In this document: positions 45,625-54,601 of the stretch, piece by piece
Layout of the letters: each line of letters opens with the position of its first letter
How positions within the stretch are numbered: position 1 is the first letter of the stretch
DNA from: Hazenella coriacea
GTDB taxonomy: Bacteria; Bacillota; Bacilli; Thermoactinomycetales; Thermoactinomycetaceae
Assembly (NCBI RefSeq): GCF_004341825.1
Contig: NZ_SMAG01000006.1
Location: forward strand, 116,187-180,186
Reading direction: 5' to 3'
DNA length: 64,000 bases
Program-made: the position numbers and the translations under genes
The notes under the pieces: model-generated
Databases searched by the model: none
What the model was told of the DNA's origin: nothing
The model's input: the letters and a program-made list of their open reading frames with translations, nothing else

Positions 45625-47388
45625 CTATCTAAGCCCCAAATCAATAAGCTCGATCAAGCCACTATTTAACAATTTCATCTCCTGTTTTCTCAAAGGATGA
45701 TGTCCTAATAACAATGATTGAACATATAGCATCTCGATCGTACACTTCTTTAATTGTAAATCATCAGTTTGAATTACTTTTTGCACTAATGGATTTTCAT
45801 AGTTGAAACATAGTTGAGCATATTCGGGATGAAAAGAGCTTGTCGTCAACTGATCAATGATCGAAGCAAACAATTCATTGGTCTCTTCAGAGGCTCGCTT
45901 CGCAGATCGAATAAATAAAGCTTCTTCATTGGTTGTGTAGATCGCTGGTAAGTCGTACGGTTTAAACTTTTTTACTTCACAGGAACATTGAAGAGGTTGT
46001 AAAACCAAATTAGCCATCCGAATAAATTCATAAACCTCTTCTCGCTCTGTAAAATCCAAATCTACAAAGCTTTGTGTCATAGAAATTGGATCGATCCGCT
46101 CGACAGTTACTTGCGGGAATACTTGTCCCAGTTTTATGACTAACTCAGTATCATATACATATCCTCCATTAATCACACAAAAGGATTGGGCTTTGGCCAC
46201 TTTATTCATCTGTCTAAACTCATCCAAGGTGGCTGTATAATAAATAGTCTTGGATCGCTCACGAATTTCTCCCATCGTCATTCGACCCAGTGTAGTTTCA
46301 AAGGGTAACCAGTCTATAAAGAGTCGAAACAACTCATCATCTTCAATAGCCAGTGATTTGATTGATGAATAATGAATACGAATAATTTCTTTTAACAAGT
46401 TAGGGTTAGACTGAGCTAATCCCACAAGATATTGCTTAATCCCATTCCCTAACTCATTACGAACTAAGTCCAACAATTGATCATCATAAAACTCTTCACG
46501 AGAAGCGGTTGGTTTTAACTGATTCACATTCAATACACATGTAACAAAAAAAGCCCAATCAGGAAGAATCTTTTCTACCTTTTCCGAGAGCAACATTTGC
46601 TTCACATAGACACGATGCATTTTTTTAGCATTCACACTTACTGCATGTGGTAAAACATAGGCGATTCCTTTCGCTTCTCCAAGTGCTGAATAAAGTGGGA
46701 TCGCATCCAAGTAATTATGGCTCCAAGTCGTCCTCCCGTAATCCAGTGCTTCAGCAGGTTCAAGATCCCATGGCGCTTGCACAGCATTTAAACGAACCAT
46801 CTCTTCCCCTTGAAAAAGTAATGGATAAGGCAAATACCCTCCATAATAACTAGCAATTTCTTGAACTTTTTCAGGTTCAAAGTAGCGTTCAAAACCTTTT
46901 TTGCTTTGTAGGTAAATACGTGTACCTGGAGTCATTTCACTATCTAACTTTCGAATGGAGTAGCTACCATCTGGCTTACCACGCCATTCTACAGCTTCGT
47001 TACTTTTTACAGAGCGAGTGATCACCACAATTTCATCACTAACAATAAAACATGAAAGTAACCCTACTCCAAATCGTCCAATAAAGTCCTCATGATTTTC
47101 GCCTCTTTTGGAGGTTTGTCCAATCTGAGACAAAAATTGATGAACCTCTTCTTCAGTCAAACCAATTCCATTATCTTCTATAAATAATGTAGGGAGTTGA
47201 TCCGAAGATGAATAAACTTCTAATACAATCTGCCCTTCATACCCTGGCTCTATATTCTTTCGAGCCGTAATCGCATCTACACCATTTTGAATTAATTCGC
47301 GAATATATACATGAGGGGTACTATATAAATGGTTGGACAATAGATCAATCATACCCTTAAGATTCACTTTGAAATGAAAATCTCTCAC
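45625..47388 (-). CDS. HSP90-family ATPase (divergent, HtpG-like)
   Basis: GHKL ATPase of 587 residues, a little shorter than HtpG (about 625). ATP-site motifs: ELIQNGVDAI (~32-41, Glu and Asn), IEDNGIGL (~70), GRFGVGLLSC (~104) and a GTRIYL strand (~155). The middle domain includes KPTASREEF, the catalytic-loop region of HSP90. The C-terminal part is divergent. The start is GTG 47388 with AGGAGGG seven bases upstream. It belongs to a group usually annotated only as HSP90 family protein. Pairing with a TPR gene instead of chaperone genes sets it apart from housekeeping HtpG. Function unknown; stress folding or a conflict role are both possible. Confidence 0.82.
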   Translation of the reverse strand: MRDFHFKVNLKGMIDLLSNHLYSTPHVYIRELIQNGVDAITARKNIEPGYEGQIVLEVYSSSDQLPTLFIEDNGIGLTEEEVHQFLSQIGQTSKRGENHEDFIGRFGVGLLSCFIVSDEIVVITRSVKSNEAVEWRGKPDGSYSIRKLDSEMTPGTRIYLQSKKGFERYFEPEKVQEIASYYGGYLPYPLLFQGEEMVRLNAVQAPWDLEPAEALDYGRTTWSHNYLDAIPLYSALGEAKGIAYVLPHAVSVNAKKMHRVYVKQMLLSEKVEKILPDWAFFVTCVLNVNQLKPTASREEFYDDQLLDLVRNELGNGIKQYLVGLAQSNPNLLKEIIRIHYSSIKSLAIEDDELFRLFIDWLPFETTLGRMTMGEIRERSKTIYYTATLDEFRQMNKVAKAQSFCVINGGYVYDTELVIKLGQVFPQVTVERIDPISMTQSFVDLDFTEREEVYEFIRMANLVLQPLQCSCEVKKFKPYDLPAIYTTNEEALFIRSAKRASEETNELFASIIDQLTTSSFHPEYAQLCFNYENPLVQKVIQTDDLQLKKCTIEMLYVQSLLLGHHPLRKQEMKLLNSGLIELIDLGLR

Positions 47389-47522
47389 ATGCGCCCTCCT
47401 TCATCGTAGGTAATAAAACTATTTTAAAATTAATTAACTGATTGTTCCAGTGAATTTCATATATTTTCGTTAACAATTCTATTATGATGAGTTGAAATAT
47501 AACAAGTGGGGGGGTCTCATAT

Positions 47523-47560
47523 AAAAAAGAATGCCTTGTGTTTACCACATGCATTCTTTA
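47523..47560 (-). terminator. Terminator of the feo operon
   Basis: AAAGAATGC (47526-47534) pairs with GCATTCTTT (47551-47559); on the minus strand the stem ends in a run of six T. It lies 18 bases after the membrane FeoB stop codon. Confidence 0.85.
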
Positions 47561-47577
47561 GATATAAACTATTTTTC

Positions 47578-48975
47578 TTAAACCCAACCCAAACTTCTAA
47601 CCACTGTCGCCACTACAAAAGTAACAGTAATCGCAATCACTGTAGGAATTAAGAAAGATAGGAAGGTCCATTTAGGACTTTTGGTCTCCTGATAGATATT
47701 TAACAAAGTAGTTCCACACGGAAAGTGTAATAGTGAAAATAGCATCATATTTAGAGCTGTTAACCACGTCCAACCATGATCTAGAAAAACTTGTTTTAAC
47801 TGCGATAAATCATCAATTTCGATCAATGCACCTGTTGACAGATACGCCATCAGCAAGACTGGAATCACAATTTCATTGGCTGGTAATCCGATAATAAAAG
47901 CAGCCATGATATAACCGTCTAAACCAAGAGCTTGACCAAAAGGATCTAAAAAGTTGATAAAGTGCATCAAAATACTTGTATCGCCCACATCGATATTTGC
48001 CAAGATCCATGTGAGGACGGAAGCAGGTGCTGCTACAATCACAGCTCGCTTAAGTACATTCCAAGATTTATCAATGCTTGCTCTAACTACTGTATTCCAA
48101 AACTTTGGTTTCCGATACGGGGGTAATTCCAACGTGTAGTGAGTAGGAACTCCACGTAATGCTGTCTTCGATAAAACCCAGGAAACAAGTAGAGTAACCA
48201 CAATCCCGATTAACACCATACCCATTACAGTCGATGCAGTCACTAAAGTAGCCCATCCTCCTGAATAACTAGCAGCCATAAATAGAGATGACAACAAGAT
48301 CAGAGTCGGCCAGCGACCATTACAGGGGACAAAGTTATTTGTTAAGATAGCAAGCATTCGTTCCCGGGGTGACTCAATAATTCTCGTTGACATGATGGCA
48401 GCTGCATTACAACCAAATCCCATCGCCATGGTGAGTGATTGTTTCCCATGAGCGCCAGCGTTTTTAAACAGTCGGTCCATATTAAATGCTACCCTTGGAA
48501 GGTATCCATAGTTTTCTAATAGCGCAAACATAGGGAAAAAGATTGCCATCGGTGGTAACATGACACTGACTACCCATCCAGTTCCTCGGAAAAATCCTAA
48601 TACAAGTACACCATGAATCCAATCTGGGGCGTGAATCATATGAAATAATGCTGTTAATTTTAATTCCACTGTCGCAAAGAGTTGTGCAATCATCGCTGAA
48701 GGTGCATTAGCACCAGCAATCGTAATCCAAAATACAACTCCTAGCATGGCGAGCATGATCGGAAAACCCCAAATCGGAGAAGTGACGACGCGATCCAATC
48801 TCTCTGTTTTTATCTTTTCTTTATCTTTGTAAATGACTGTTTGCTGACAAATCTCACGACTCGCCTTAAATATACTCCCCACCATCTCATCACGAGTCTG
48901 TTCATTGCCCAAGGATTTTATATGTTTTTCCAGGTAATCTAACGAACTGGGTGCCGATGATGTTTGTGTATTCAT
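47578..48975 (-). CDS. feoB: FeoB membrane permease part (separate gene)
   Basis: Membrane protein of 465 residues matching the transport half of FeoB, with a ~90-residue cytosolic lead-in and about ten hydrophobic segments. Conserved gate sequences include GFGCNAAAIMSTRI (~184), FVPCNGRWPTL (~215) and HFPCGTTLLN (~425), each with a Cys suggested to line the ferrous iron path. The G domain normally fused at its N-terminus is encoded by the gene just upstream, 20 bp away. An AGGGGGGAC site in that gap gives this part its own start, so this is a true gene split rather than a frameshift. Confidence 0.88.
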   Translation of the reverse strand: MNTQTSSAPSSLDYLEKHIKSLGNEQTRDEMVGSIFKASREICQQTVIYKDKEKIKTERLDRVVTSPIWGFPIMLAMLGVVFWITIAGANAPSAMIAQLFATVELKLTALFHMIHAPDWIHGVLVLGFFRGTGWVVSVMLPPMAIFFPMFALLENYGYLPRVAFNMDRLFKNAGAHGKQSLTMAMGFGCNAAAIMSTRIIESPRERMLAILTNNFVPCNGRWPTLILLSSLFMAASYSGGWATLVTASTVMGMVLIGIVVTLLVSWVLSKTALRGVPTHYTLELPPYRKPKFWNTVVRASIDKSWNVLKRAVIVAAPASVLTWILANIDVGDTSILMHFINFLDPFGQALGLDGYIMAAFIIGLPANEIVIPVLLMAYLSTGALIEIDDLSQLKQVFLDHGWTWLTALNMMLFSLLHFPCGTTLLNIYQETKSPKWTFLSFLIPTVIAITVTFVVATVVRSLGWV

Positions 48976-48995
48976 AGATGTCCCCCCTTTGCCAT

Positions 48996-49670
48996 TTAAA
49001 CCATTTGCCGTTTTAACGTAGTAAGTAAACTTTCATCCTGATCTAATAACCTAAGTGTTAACCAACGTGAAGGATAACGATCACCAAAAATTTTTTCTAT
49101 CTCAGGCTCAATCTCCTGAATCTTCGCTTCCAGTTTAGGAGAATAAGTGACTCGATAAGGTTTTGTAGTGATCTTACCTTTGACCATTTCATCCAAAAGA
49201 TCTAGTAGTTGATCAATCCCTTCTTTATTCCGAGCAGATATACTAACCACAGGAACACCTAATTGGTGAGCTAACTTTTCTTCATCAATGGTGATTCCTT
49301 TTCGTTTCGCTTCATCCATGAGATTGATACAAACCACCACACGATTCGTCATTTCCATCACTTGTAAGGCAAGATTAAGATTCCGCTCTAAGGCTGTTGC
49401 ATCTAGCACTACCACTGTTACATCTGGCTGTTCAAAAATAATATAATCCCTAGCTACTTCTTCATCGGCCGAGTTCGAGTACAATGAATAAGTTCCAGGT
49501 AGGTCAATGACGGTATACGATTCCCCTGAATGTTCAAATGAGCCTTCCGCATGAATCACTGTCTTCCCCGGCCAGTTCCCTGTATGTTGATTTAACCCTG
49601 TAAGTACATTAAATAATGTGCTCTTCCCCGTATTGGGGTTACCCGCTAATGCGACTCGGTAAGAATTCAT
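48996..49670 (-). CDS. feoB: FeoB small GTPase domain protein (separate gene)
   Basis: Protein of 224 residues made only of the FeoB G domain and helical GDI-like tail. GTPase motifs: G1 GNPNTGKST (~10), G3 DLPGTYSL (~56), G4 NLMDEAKRKG (~115) and G5 SISARNKEG (~142). It should regulate ferrous iron uptake through the separately encoded membrane part. Its first codon overlaps the end of feoA by 4 bp, so all three genes are coupled. A typical FeoB is 650-800 residues in one chain; the two parts here add up to about 690. Confidence 0.9.
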   Translation of the reverse strand: MNSYRVALAGNPNTGKSTLFNVLTGLNQHTGNWPGKTVIHAEGSFEHSGESYTVIDLPGTYSLYSNSADEEVARDYIIFEQPDVTVVVLDATALERNLNLALQVMEMTNRVVVCINLMDEAKRKGITIDEEKLAHQLGVPVVSISARNKEGIDQLLDLLDEMVKGKITTKPYRVTYSPKLEAKIQEIEPEIEKIFGDRYPSRWLTLRLLDQDESLLTTLKRQMV

Positions 49671-49921
49671 TTTGGCTCCCCTCCTTGTATCGTTCCAAAA
49701 ATCTGGGAGCTCTCCTCTTTTCTTAACGCAATGGTGGTGTTACTTACACGATATGCAACAGGGTCTCCAAGTGGACTCTTCTGTAAAACTTCGATCACTG
49801 CTCCAGGGACAAACCCTAAATCTAATAATCTTCTTCGTAATGTACCTTCTAGCTCAATCTTGGAAATATAAAATTGATCACCAACTTTACATCCATATAA
49901 AGATCGCTCTTCTTTTTGCAT
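49667..49921 (-). CDS. feoA: FeoA ferrous iron transport protein
   Basis: SH3-like small protein of 84 residues with the conserved RRLLDLGFVPGAVIEVL and DPVAYRV segments of FeoA. It is the first gene of the feo operon and is thought in this family to bind and modulate FeoB. Its 3' end overlaps the GTPase gene by 4 bp. A strong promoter lies about 110 bases upstream. I searched the 49922-50040 leader for a Fur box and saw only a weak resemblance around GATAAGAG, not enough to claim. Confidence 0.92.
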   Translation of the reverse strand: MQKEERSLYGCKVGDQFYISKIELEGTLRRRLLDLGFVPGAVIEVLQKSPLGDPVAYRVSNTTIALRKEESSQIFGTIQGGEPK

Positions 49922-50009
49922 TATCAGTTTCCCCCACGAATCTATGTTTCTCTTATCAATATTTCTTTGATTAGGATTAAAATGTTGCCTATGACCAACT
50001 TATATTTCT

Positions 50010-50038
50010 ATACTATGTCTAAATGACGAATGTGTCAA
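50010..50038 (-). promoter_or_regulatory. Sigma-A-type promoter of the feo operon
   Basis: On the minus strand TTGACA (50038-50033) and TAGTAT (50015-50010) are separated by 17 bp. The leader to FeoA is roughly 85 bases. Confidence 0.75.
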
Positions 50039-50048
50039 TGAATTTAGG

Positions 50049-50080
50049 CAAAAAAAGTAGGCACTCTTTGAGTACCTACT
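50049..50080 (-). terminator. Terminator after the HExxH protein gene
   Basis: AGTAGGCACT pairs with AGTACCTACT with one mismatch (50056-50065, 50071-50080), then seven T on the minus strand. It closes the transcript just before the feo promoter. Confidence 0.85.
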
Positions 50081-50174
50081 GATCGTGAAAATCAAGAAAA
50101 TATATGACTTTTGCTATTAGTAAAACCTTTTTATCTTATCACCTTAATATGTATGAATATGACGGTTACAAACA

Positions 50175-51380
50175 TCATAATTCCATTTCCAACTTATTCC
50201 CTTTATCAACCAGCTTATTCAACTCCACTTGTTTAAAACCTAACTCTCGCCCTTGGTCTAAGTCTAACTTTTGACCGAATTGACAATTATGCTTCATCAC
50301 TTCTATTGCTATTTTACTTGTGCTAAGGTGGAATGGCTTCAATTGGACATCTGGATATTGTTTTTGAAACTCAGATTGTACCTTTTGGTTAAAGGTTTGT
50401 AGCTGTTCATTTAACTTCTTATTCATTTCTTTCCCCCCTAATGGGTCAATCCTTTTTCTTTGCTGACTAAGTTTATTATGTATTTGCTCCATCTTTTCAA
50501 ACATTTTTATCTGAAGTGATATCGGATTTGTATCAATCTTGTTATGTAAGATAAACTCTTCATAGTATTTGGGTGTTCCTTGATTCTTTGATTTTTGTTC
50601 ATTTAAATATTGGTCAATATTCTTATAACCTTGGTCTTGTAGATATTGATGTAAATAGGCTTCAAAATCTTTGACATTCATTGGTTCAGGATAGGTTTGA
50701 TGAATAAAACTTTCAATTTCCTTATTTAGCAAACGACCACTCTCTTTAGAAAAAGCTTTTTCAACTTCGATTCGAAGATTACGTTTGCGATAAACCTTAT
50801 TTTCAATGATTAGTAAATAGTTTTCGCCATATTTACTCTTTAATCTCATAGCACTATTTTCATAGTGGAGATTCCAATCTTTTTCATACTTATCATAACC
50901 TAGATTCTCACCAAAACGTGACCTTAATTGATCATAGATCTTTTTTGTTTCTGATAAAGTATATTGGTTTGCATCTTTCTCAATTGGTTGAAGCCAATAA
51001 TCAGGTTTTTTTCTTAAATAACCACCAAGCTTATTCATTCTCCAATTAAATAATTCATACTGTGAGACTGACAAAGATAATTCTTGACCCATTGATGATT
51101 GAATAATGGCATGTGTTTGAAAGGCATGTCTTCCTTCATGAAGGACTGTATTTACTGCTTGATAACAATCCTCATCACCTAATACACTATTACGGTTCAG
51201 GTATATTTTCCCTTGATAATAGTATCCATAAACTTCATCTTCCGTAGCATCAAGCTTTAAGGGGTCTCTGCCTTGTAAAGTAGCATAATGTTTCTCCAAT
51301 GTTTGTAAAGCTTCAAATCGTTGATCCTGGGATAACTTTTTCCAGTTCGAGATATGAAATGCGTCAAAAATAGAGTTCAT
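50175..51380 (-). CDS. Putative zinc metallopeptidase-like protein with HEGRH motif
   Basis: Protein of 401 residues, no signal peptide or membrane segment. Around residue 80 the sequence LHEGRHAFQ fits the HExxH zinc motif, preceded by a conserved-looking YQGKIYLN strand; the rest is charged, Lys/Gln-rich and predicted helical. An upstream in-frame ATG at 51410 would overlap the preceding gene, whereas ATG 51380 follows an AAGGGGCGAG site and that gene's stop, so I prefer 51380. It is paired with a 104-residue protein 13 bp upstream. The fold recalls peptidase-like toxins found in Firmicutes, but I cannot name a family. Its target and activity are unknown. Confidence 0.65.
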   Translation of the reverse strand: MNSIFDAFHISNWKKLSQDQRFEALQTLEKHYATLQGRDPLKLDATEDEVYGYYYQGKIYLNRNSVLGDEDCYQAVNTVLHEGRHAFQTHAIIQSSMGQELSLSVSQYELFNWRMNKLGGYLRKKPDYWLQPIEKDANQYTLSETKKIYDQLRSRFGENLGYDKYEKDWNLHYENSAMRLKSKYGENYLLIIENKVYRKRNLRIEVEKAFSKESGRLLNKEIESFIHQTYPEPMNVKDFEAYLHQYLQDQGYKNIDQYLNEQKSKNQGTPKYYEEFILHNKIDTNPISLQIKMFEKMEQIHNKLSQQRKRIDPLGGKEMNKKLNEQLQTFNQKVQSEFQKQYPDVQLKPFHLSTSKIAIEVMKHNCQFGQKLDLDQGRELGFKQVELNKLVDKGNKLEMEL

Positions 51381-51393
51381 CAAATCTCGCCCC

Positions 51394-51708
51394 TTACCAA
51401 CCATTCGCAATTAATTTGGGATTTTTTAAAAATCGCTTTGCGAGATGATCGCTTTTAGCAAACATCTCCATTGTAATTAATGCATCTATAAAATCATCTG
51501 CTTCGAAATATTTATATACATAATCTAAAGAAACACCATTGATGGTAAAGTGCGAAATCTTTCGATCTTTCAGCCATTGATCTAACAGAGGCTGTAGCTG
51601 TGAATCTAGCTTAGAGATGGCTGTTATTGAACGTTCCATTCTGTCCTTGGGGAATCTAAGCTCCTCTAACAAAATCTTGCGAACTTCCTCTTTGTTAAAC
51701 TTTAACAT
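51394..51708 (-). CDS. Small helical protein upstream of the HExxH gene
   Basis: Protein of 104 residues, mostly helical and without recognised motifs (LEELRFPKDRMERSI, YKYFEADDFIDALITMEMF). The gene has an AGGAGG-type site before the ATG and ends 13 bp before the metallopeptidase-like gene, so they form a two-gene unit. A small partner ahead of a larger enzyme is typical of immunity or antitoxin pairs, but also of simple operons; nothing in the sequence decides this. Confidence 0.65.
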   Translation of the reverse strand: MLKFNKEEVRKILLEELRFPKDRMERSITAISKLDSQLQPLLDQWLKDRKISHFTINGVSLDYVYKYFEADDFIDALITMEMFAKSDHLAKRFLKNPKLIANGW

Positions 51709-51874
51709 TGTAATGTACCTCCTTATTTTATATCTTACTGATATTTTATAATCATGTATCTAATTTGTCATCCAAGACTCTTTCTATTCACTCGCTCTGA
51801 CCAATCCAACACCAAGCTTTGGAACAATGGTTCTTGTTCAATTTGTAATAAATGCCCGACACCATCGAGTAATC

Positions 51875-51922
51875 AAAAAAGCCAATTTCCTCAGACAATC
51901 TTGAATGGAAATTGGCTTTTTT
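51875..51922. terminator. Bidirectional terminator after sulP
   Basis: AAAAAAGCCAATTTCC and GGAAATTGGCTTTTTT form a perfect 16-bp stem (51875-51890, 51907-51922) around a 16-nt loop, with T runs on both strands. It lies 41 bases after the SulP stop and would end that minus-strand transcript. The remainder of 51709-51963 shows no gene. Confidence 0.9.
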
Positions 51923-51963
51923 AAGTTGAAATTTGTCTAGTCAAATATTTTTTTCAAACGGGT

Positions 51964-53748
51964 CTACGCATTGACGATCTTCTCCTCACTATGGAGCTCA
52001 AGTTTTTCTTTACTGATCTCCTTTTCTACTTCAGAAGACTGGGAAAGTTGTAGACATTCATGGAAAGCATAATGCTTACACCCTAAACATTTATTCTTCT
52101 CGATTTGGGATAATGCATAGGTAATCGCTTCTCCAGTACGTTCAAAAAAGTGATTCGTTCCAATTTGATCATATAACCCTGTTTTCTCCAAAATTTCCTT
52201 AAGGGACGGTTCGACTCCTGAGATCAGCACAAGTCCCCCCTGTTTCTTAAAATGATGGACTATATTTCTAAAATAAGCTTCTCCTGTTGTATCCATAAAA
52301 GGTACTTTTCCCATACGCAAAATTAAAACTTTTGGTTTATAGTGAATCGTTTCCATAACCTTTTGTTCAAATGTCTGCGCAGCTCCAAAAAATAGAGGTC
52401 CTTCAATCGTATACATGCTAATTTGTGGACAATCATGTGATTCACTCACTACATGTGGCATCACTTTTTTATGTTGTTTGGTATGGTCAGGAAGCACTTT
52501 ATCAATTACTAACATTCCACTCATCCGTTTTGCAAATAAAAATACTGCGAGAATTAGCCCAATTCCTACCGCAATTGTTAAGTCCGCAAAGACGGTTAAT
52601 AAAAACGTGACAACTAATACAAGTGAATCTCCTGTTTTCGTTTTTAAGATGTGGGCAAAATGTTTTCGTTCACTCATATTCCAAGCAACTACCATTAAAA
52701 TAGGGGCCATGCTTGCAAGAGGAATGTGGGAAGCATACGGTGCTAACAAAAGTAAAGTGAGTAAAACAAAAATCCCATGGATCACACCTGACATCCGAGA
52801 AACTGCTCCACTTTTAATATTGGTTGCGGTACGGGCAATCGCTCCCGTGGCTGGAATCCCTCCAAACAAAGGTGTGACCATATTGGCAATTCCTTGTCCG
52901 ACCAGCTCTCGATTACTGTTATGTTTACTATTGGTCATCCCATCAGCCACTACCGCTGATAAAAGTGATTCAATCCCTCCAAGAATGGCAATCACAAATG
53001 CAGGGGCAAGCAACATCTGAATCCTCTCTAGAGTAATGTCTGGCCACTGAAAATGAGGAAGTGTACTTGGAATCGCTCCATATGCAGAGTCAATCGTAGC
53101 TACTTGCCCTGAAAAAAATACGGTAGCAATCACACTGGACACCACTAATCCCATTAATGATCCGGGGAGTTTGGGAAATAATTTTGGTGAAATTAAAATA
53201 ACCAATAGACAGATTACAGCCGTTATAAAACTATATAGATTCGTTGTATTAAGATGAGTCACAATCTCATTAATGTTGGCAATAAAGGACTCATGCTTCT
53301 CTATACCAGATAATCCTAAAAAACTGGCAATTTGACCTGTAAAAATGATCACCGCAATCCCCGAAGTAAACCCAATCGTTACAGGTCTGGGTATAAACTT
53401 AATCAATGATCCTAATCTAAAAATCCCCATGAGACACAACATGATCCCAGCGAGAAAACCAGCGATCAATAAGTTCTCGTAACCATACGCAATAACAACA
53501 CCTAATAGAATAGGAACAAAAGCCCCTGTAGGACCTCCAATTTGATACTTTGAACCCCCAAGGACTGAAATTAAAATCCCTGCAATAAAAGTGGTATAGA
53601 TCCCGTACTCCGGCTTTACACCTGATGCAATCGCAAAAGCCATCCCTAGAGGAATTGCAATCACACCCACAATCATTCCTGACAATAGATCTTTTTGAAA
53701 ATGAGCCCACGAATAGCCTTGAAATCTTTTTGTTAATAAACCTCTCAT
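51964..53748 (-). CDS. SulP-family anion transporter with STAS domain
   Basis: Membrane protein of 594 residues. About ten to twelve hydrophobic segments fill residues 15-415, with the SulP hallmark GVIAIPLGMAFAIASGVKPEYG near residue 30 (shown in part: GVIAIPLGMAFAIASG). A STAS domain follows (~440-550, containing PKVLILRMGKVPFMDTTG in part: RMGKVPFMDTTG). Family members carry sulfate, bicarbonate or other anions; the substrate cannot be read from sequence. An unusual C-terminal Cys/His cluster, CLGCKHYAFHEC (~555), could bind metal or act as a redox switch. It lies downstream of an ArsR-family gene on the same strand, which likely controls it. GAAGGGA precedes the ATG. Confidence 0.9.
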   Translation of the reverse strand: MRGLLTKRFQGYSWAHFQKDLLSGMIVGVIAIPLGMAFAIASGVKPEYGIYTTFIAGILISVLGGSKYQIGGPTGAFVPILLGVVIAYGYENLLIAGFLAGIMLCLMGIFRLGSLIKFIPRPVTIGFTSGIAVIIFTGQIASFLGLSGIEKHESFIANINEIVTHLNTTNLYSFITAVICLLVILISPKLFPKLPGSLMGLVVSSVIATVFFSGQVATIDSAYGAIPSTLPHFQWPDITLERIQMLLAPAFVIAILGGIESLLSAVVADGMTNSKHNSNRELVGQGIANMVTPLFGGIPATGAIARTATNIKSGAVSRMSGVIHGIFVLLTLLLLAPYASHIPLASMAPILMVVAWNMSERKHFAHILKTKTGDSLVLVVTFLLTVFADLTIAVGIGLILAVFLFAKRMSGMLVIDKVLPDHTKQHKKVMPHVVSESHDCPQISMYTIEGPLFFGAAQTFEQKVMETIHYKPKVLILRMGKVPFMDTTGEAYFRNIVHHFKKQGGLVLISGVEPSLKEILEKTGLYDQIGTNHFFERTGEAITYALSQIEKNKCLGCKHYAFHECLQLSQSSEVEKEISKEKLELHSEEKIVNA

Positions 53749-53902
53749 GGATGTCCCTTCTTTTTCGTTATATTATTAAAACCGACTTTATACATACGAT
53801 TAGTTTATTTTATCCCACTAAGTTTAGTAAGAATTATGCGAGCAAAAACAATAGCAGGCAGACTTATAACAGATTTTGATGATGAGCCGTAAATTAAATA
53901 CA

Positions 53903-53935
53903 GGAATTTTAACAAGATGACACTGTTAAAATTCC
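53903..53935. repeat. Perfect 12-bp inverted repeat between arsR-like gene and sulP
   Basis: GGAATTTTAACA and TGTTAAAATTCC with a 9-base spacer. No T tract follows on either strand, so an operator or RNA element is as likely as a terminator. Its length and place, before sulP, fit the dyads bound by ArsR-family repressors. Confidence 0.6.
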
Positions 53936-54003
53936 ACTCTCTAGGTATATAACCTTGACCTATTGAACTTACAACCAGTACGAAATTTACTCCTTAAGTG
54001 TTT

Positions 54004-54351
54004 CTATTCGTTTTTGTCTTCTTCCAGTTCTTCCAACATGATAATCGTATCAATCAAGTGATTGTTGAAGATTTCTCGGGTAACGTCTAATAACTTTGTA
54101 ATGAGAGGATCTCTTAATGAGTACATCACTCGCTTCCCATTTTTCGTTCCTACAACTATATTTTTGCTACGTAAAATACTCAACTGTTGAGAAACAGAGG
54201 AACCTTCACTATTAAGGATACTTTGAATTTCGTTTACACTCTTTTCACCATCCACTAATGCTTCGAGGATTCCTATTCGTAAAGGGTGTGATAAGGCTTT
54301 GAAAAAATCTGCTTTGAATTGCTGCATATCATTATTCATCTCGTTCACCAC
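54004..54351 (-). CDS. ArsR-family transcriptional regulator
   Basis: Winged-helix regulator of up to 115 residues with FFKALSHPLRIGILEAL, a recognition region NSEGSSVSQQLSILRSKNIV (shown in part: EGSSVSQQLSILRSKNI) and wing GTKNGKRVMYSL. The ELCVCD metal box of classic ArsR proteins is absent, so it may not sense metal through Cys. Start choice is open: GTG 54351 gives the longest form, while an in-frame ATG lies at codon 5; no clear ribosome site decides. The SulP gene follows 255 bp downstream on the same strand, a common pairing, suggesting repression of anion transport. Confidence 0.85.
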   Translation of the reverse strand: MVNEMNNDMQQFKADFFKALSHPLRIGILEALVDGEKSVNEIQSILNSEGSSVSQQLSILRSKNIVVGTKNGKRVMYSLRDPLITKLLDVTREIFNNHLIDTIIMLEELEEDKNE

Positions 54352-54601
54352 ATTTATCGAAATTTGCTATCAACTGTCAGTTTGTAGCATTCAAAAGACA
54401 ACATATTTAAATATTTGAATATGTATCTTATGATACTGTGATTCCGTGGAAATTTCAACATAAATTTTCTAATGGATTAAAAAATATTAATTCCATTAAC
54501 TGAAACCGTTTTCAAATCCGCTTTATTCTCTTTAAAAACCAAAGTCATTCTCATACAATTATTTTATTTTTTTCAGCTGAATCATCAGTTTTCTAAATTT
54601 T

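Noticed and set aside
48976..48995. Frameshift or sequencing error splitting FeoB
   Set aside because: The second part has its own ribosome site and start, and the first ends in a normal stop, so a true gene split is more likely.
49922..50009. Fur box before feoA
   Set aside because: Only a partial GATAA half-site resemblance; not enough matches to claim.
52415..53020. 201-codon plus-strand frame opposite sulP
   Set aside because: Antisense to membrane segments of SulP, which often leaves long open frames; no start signal.
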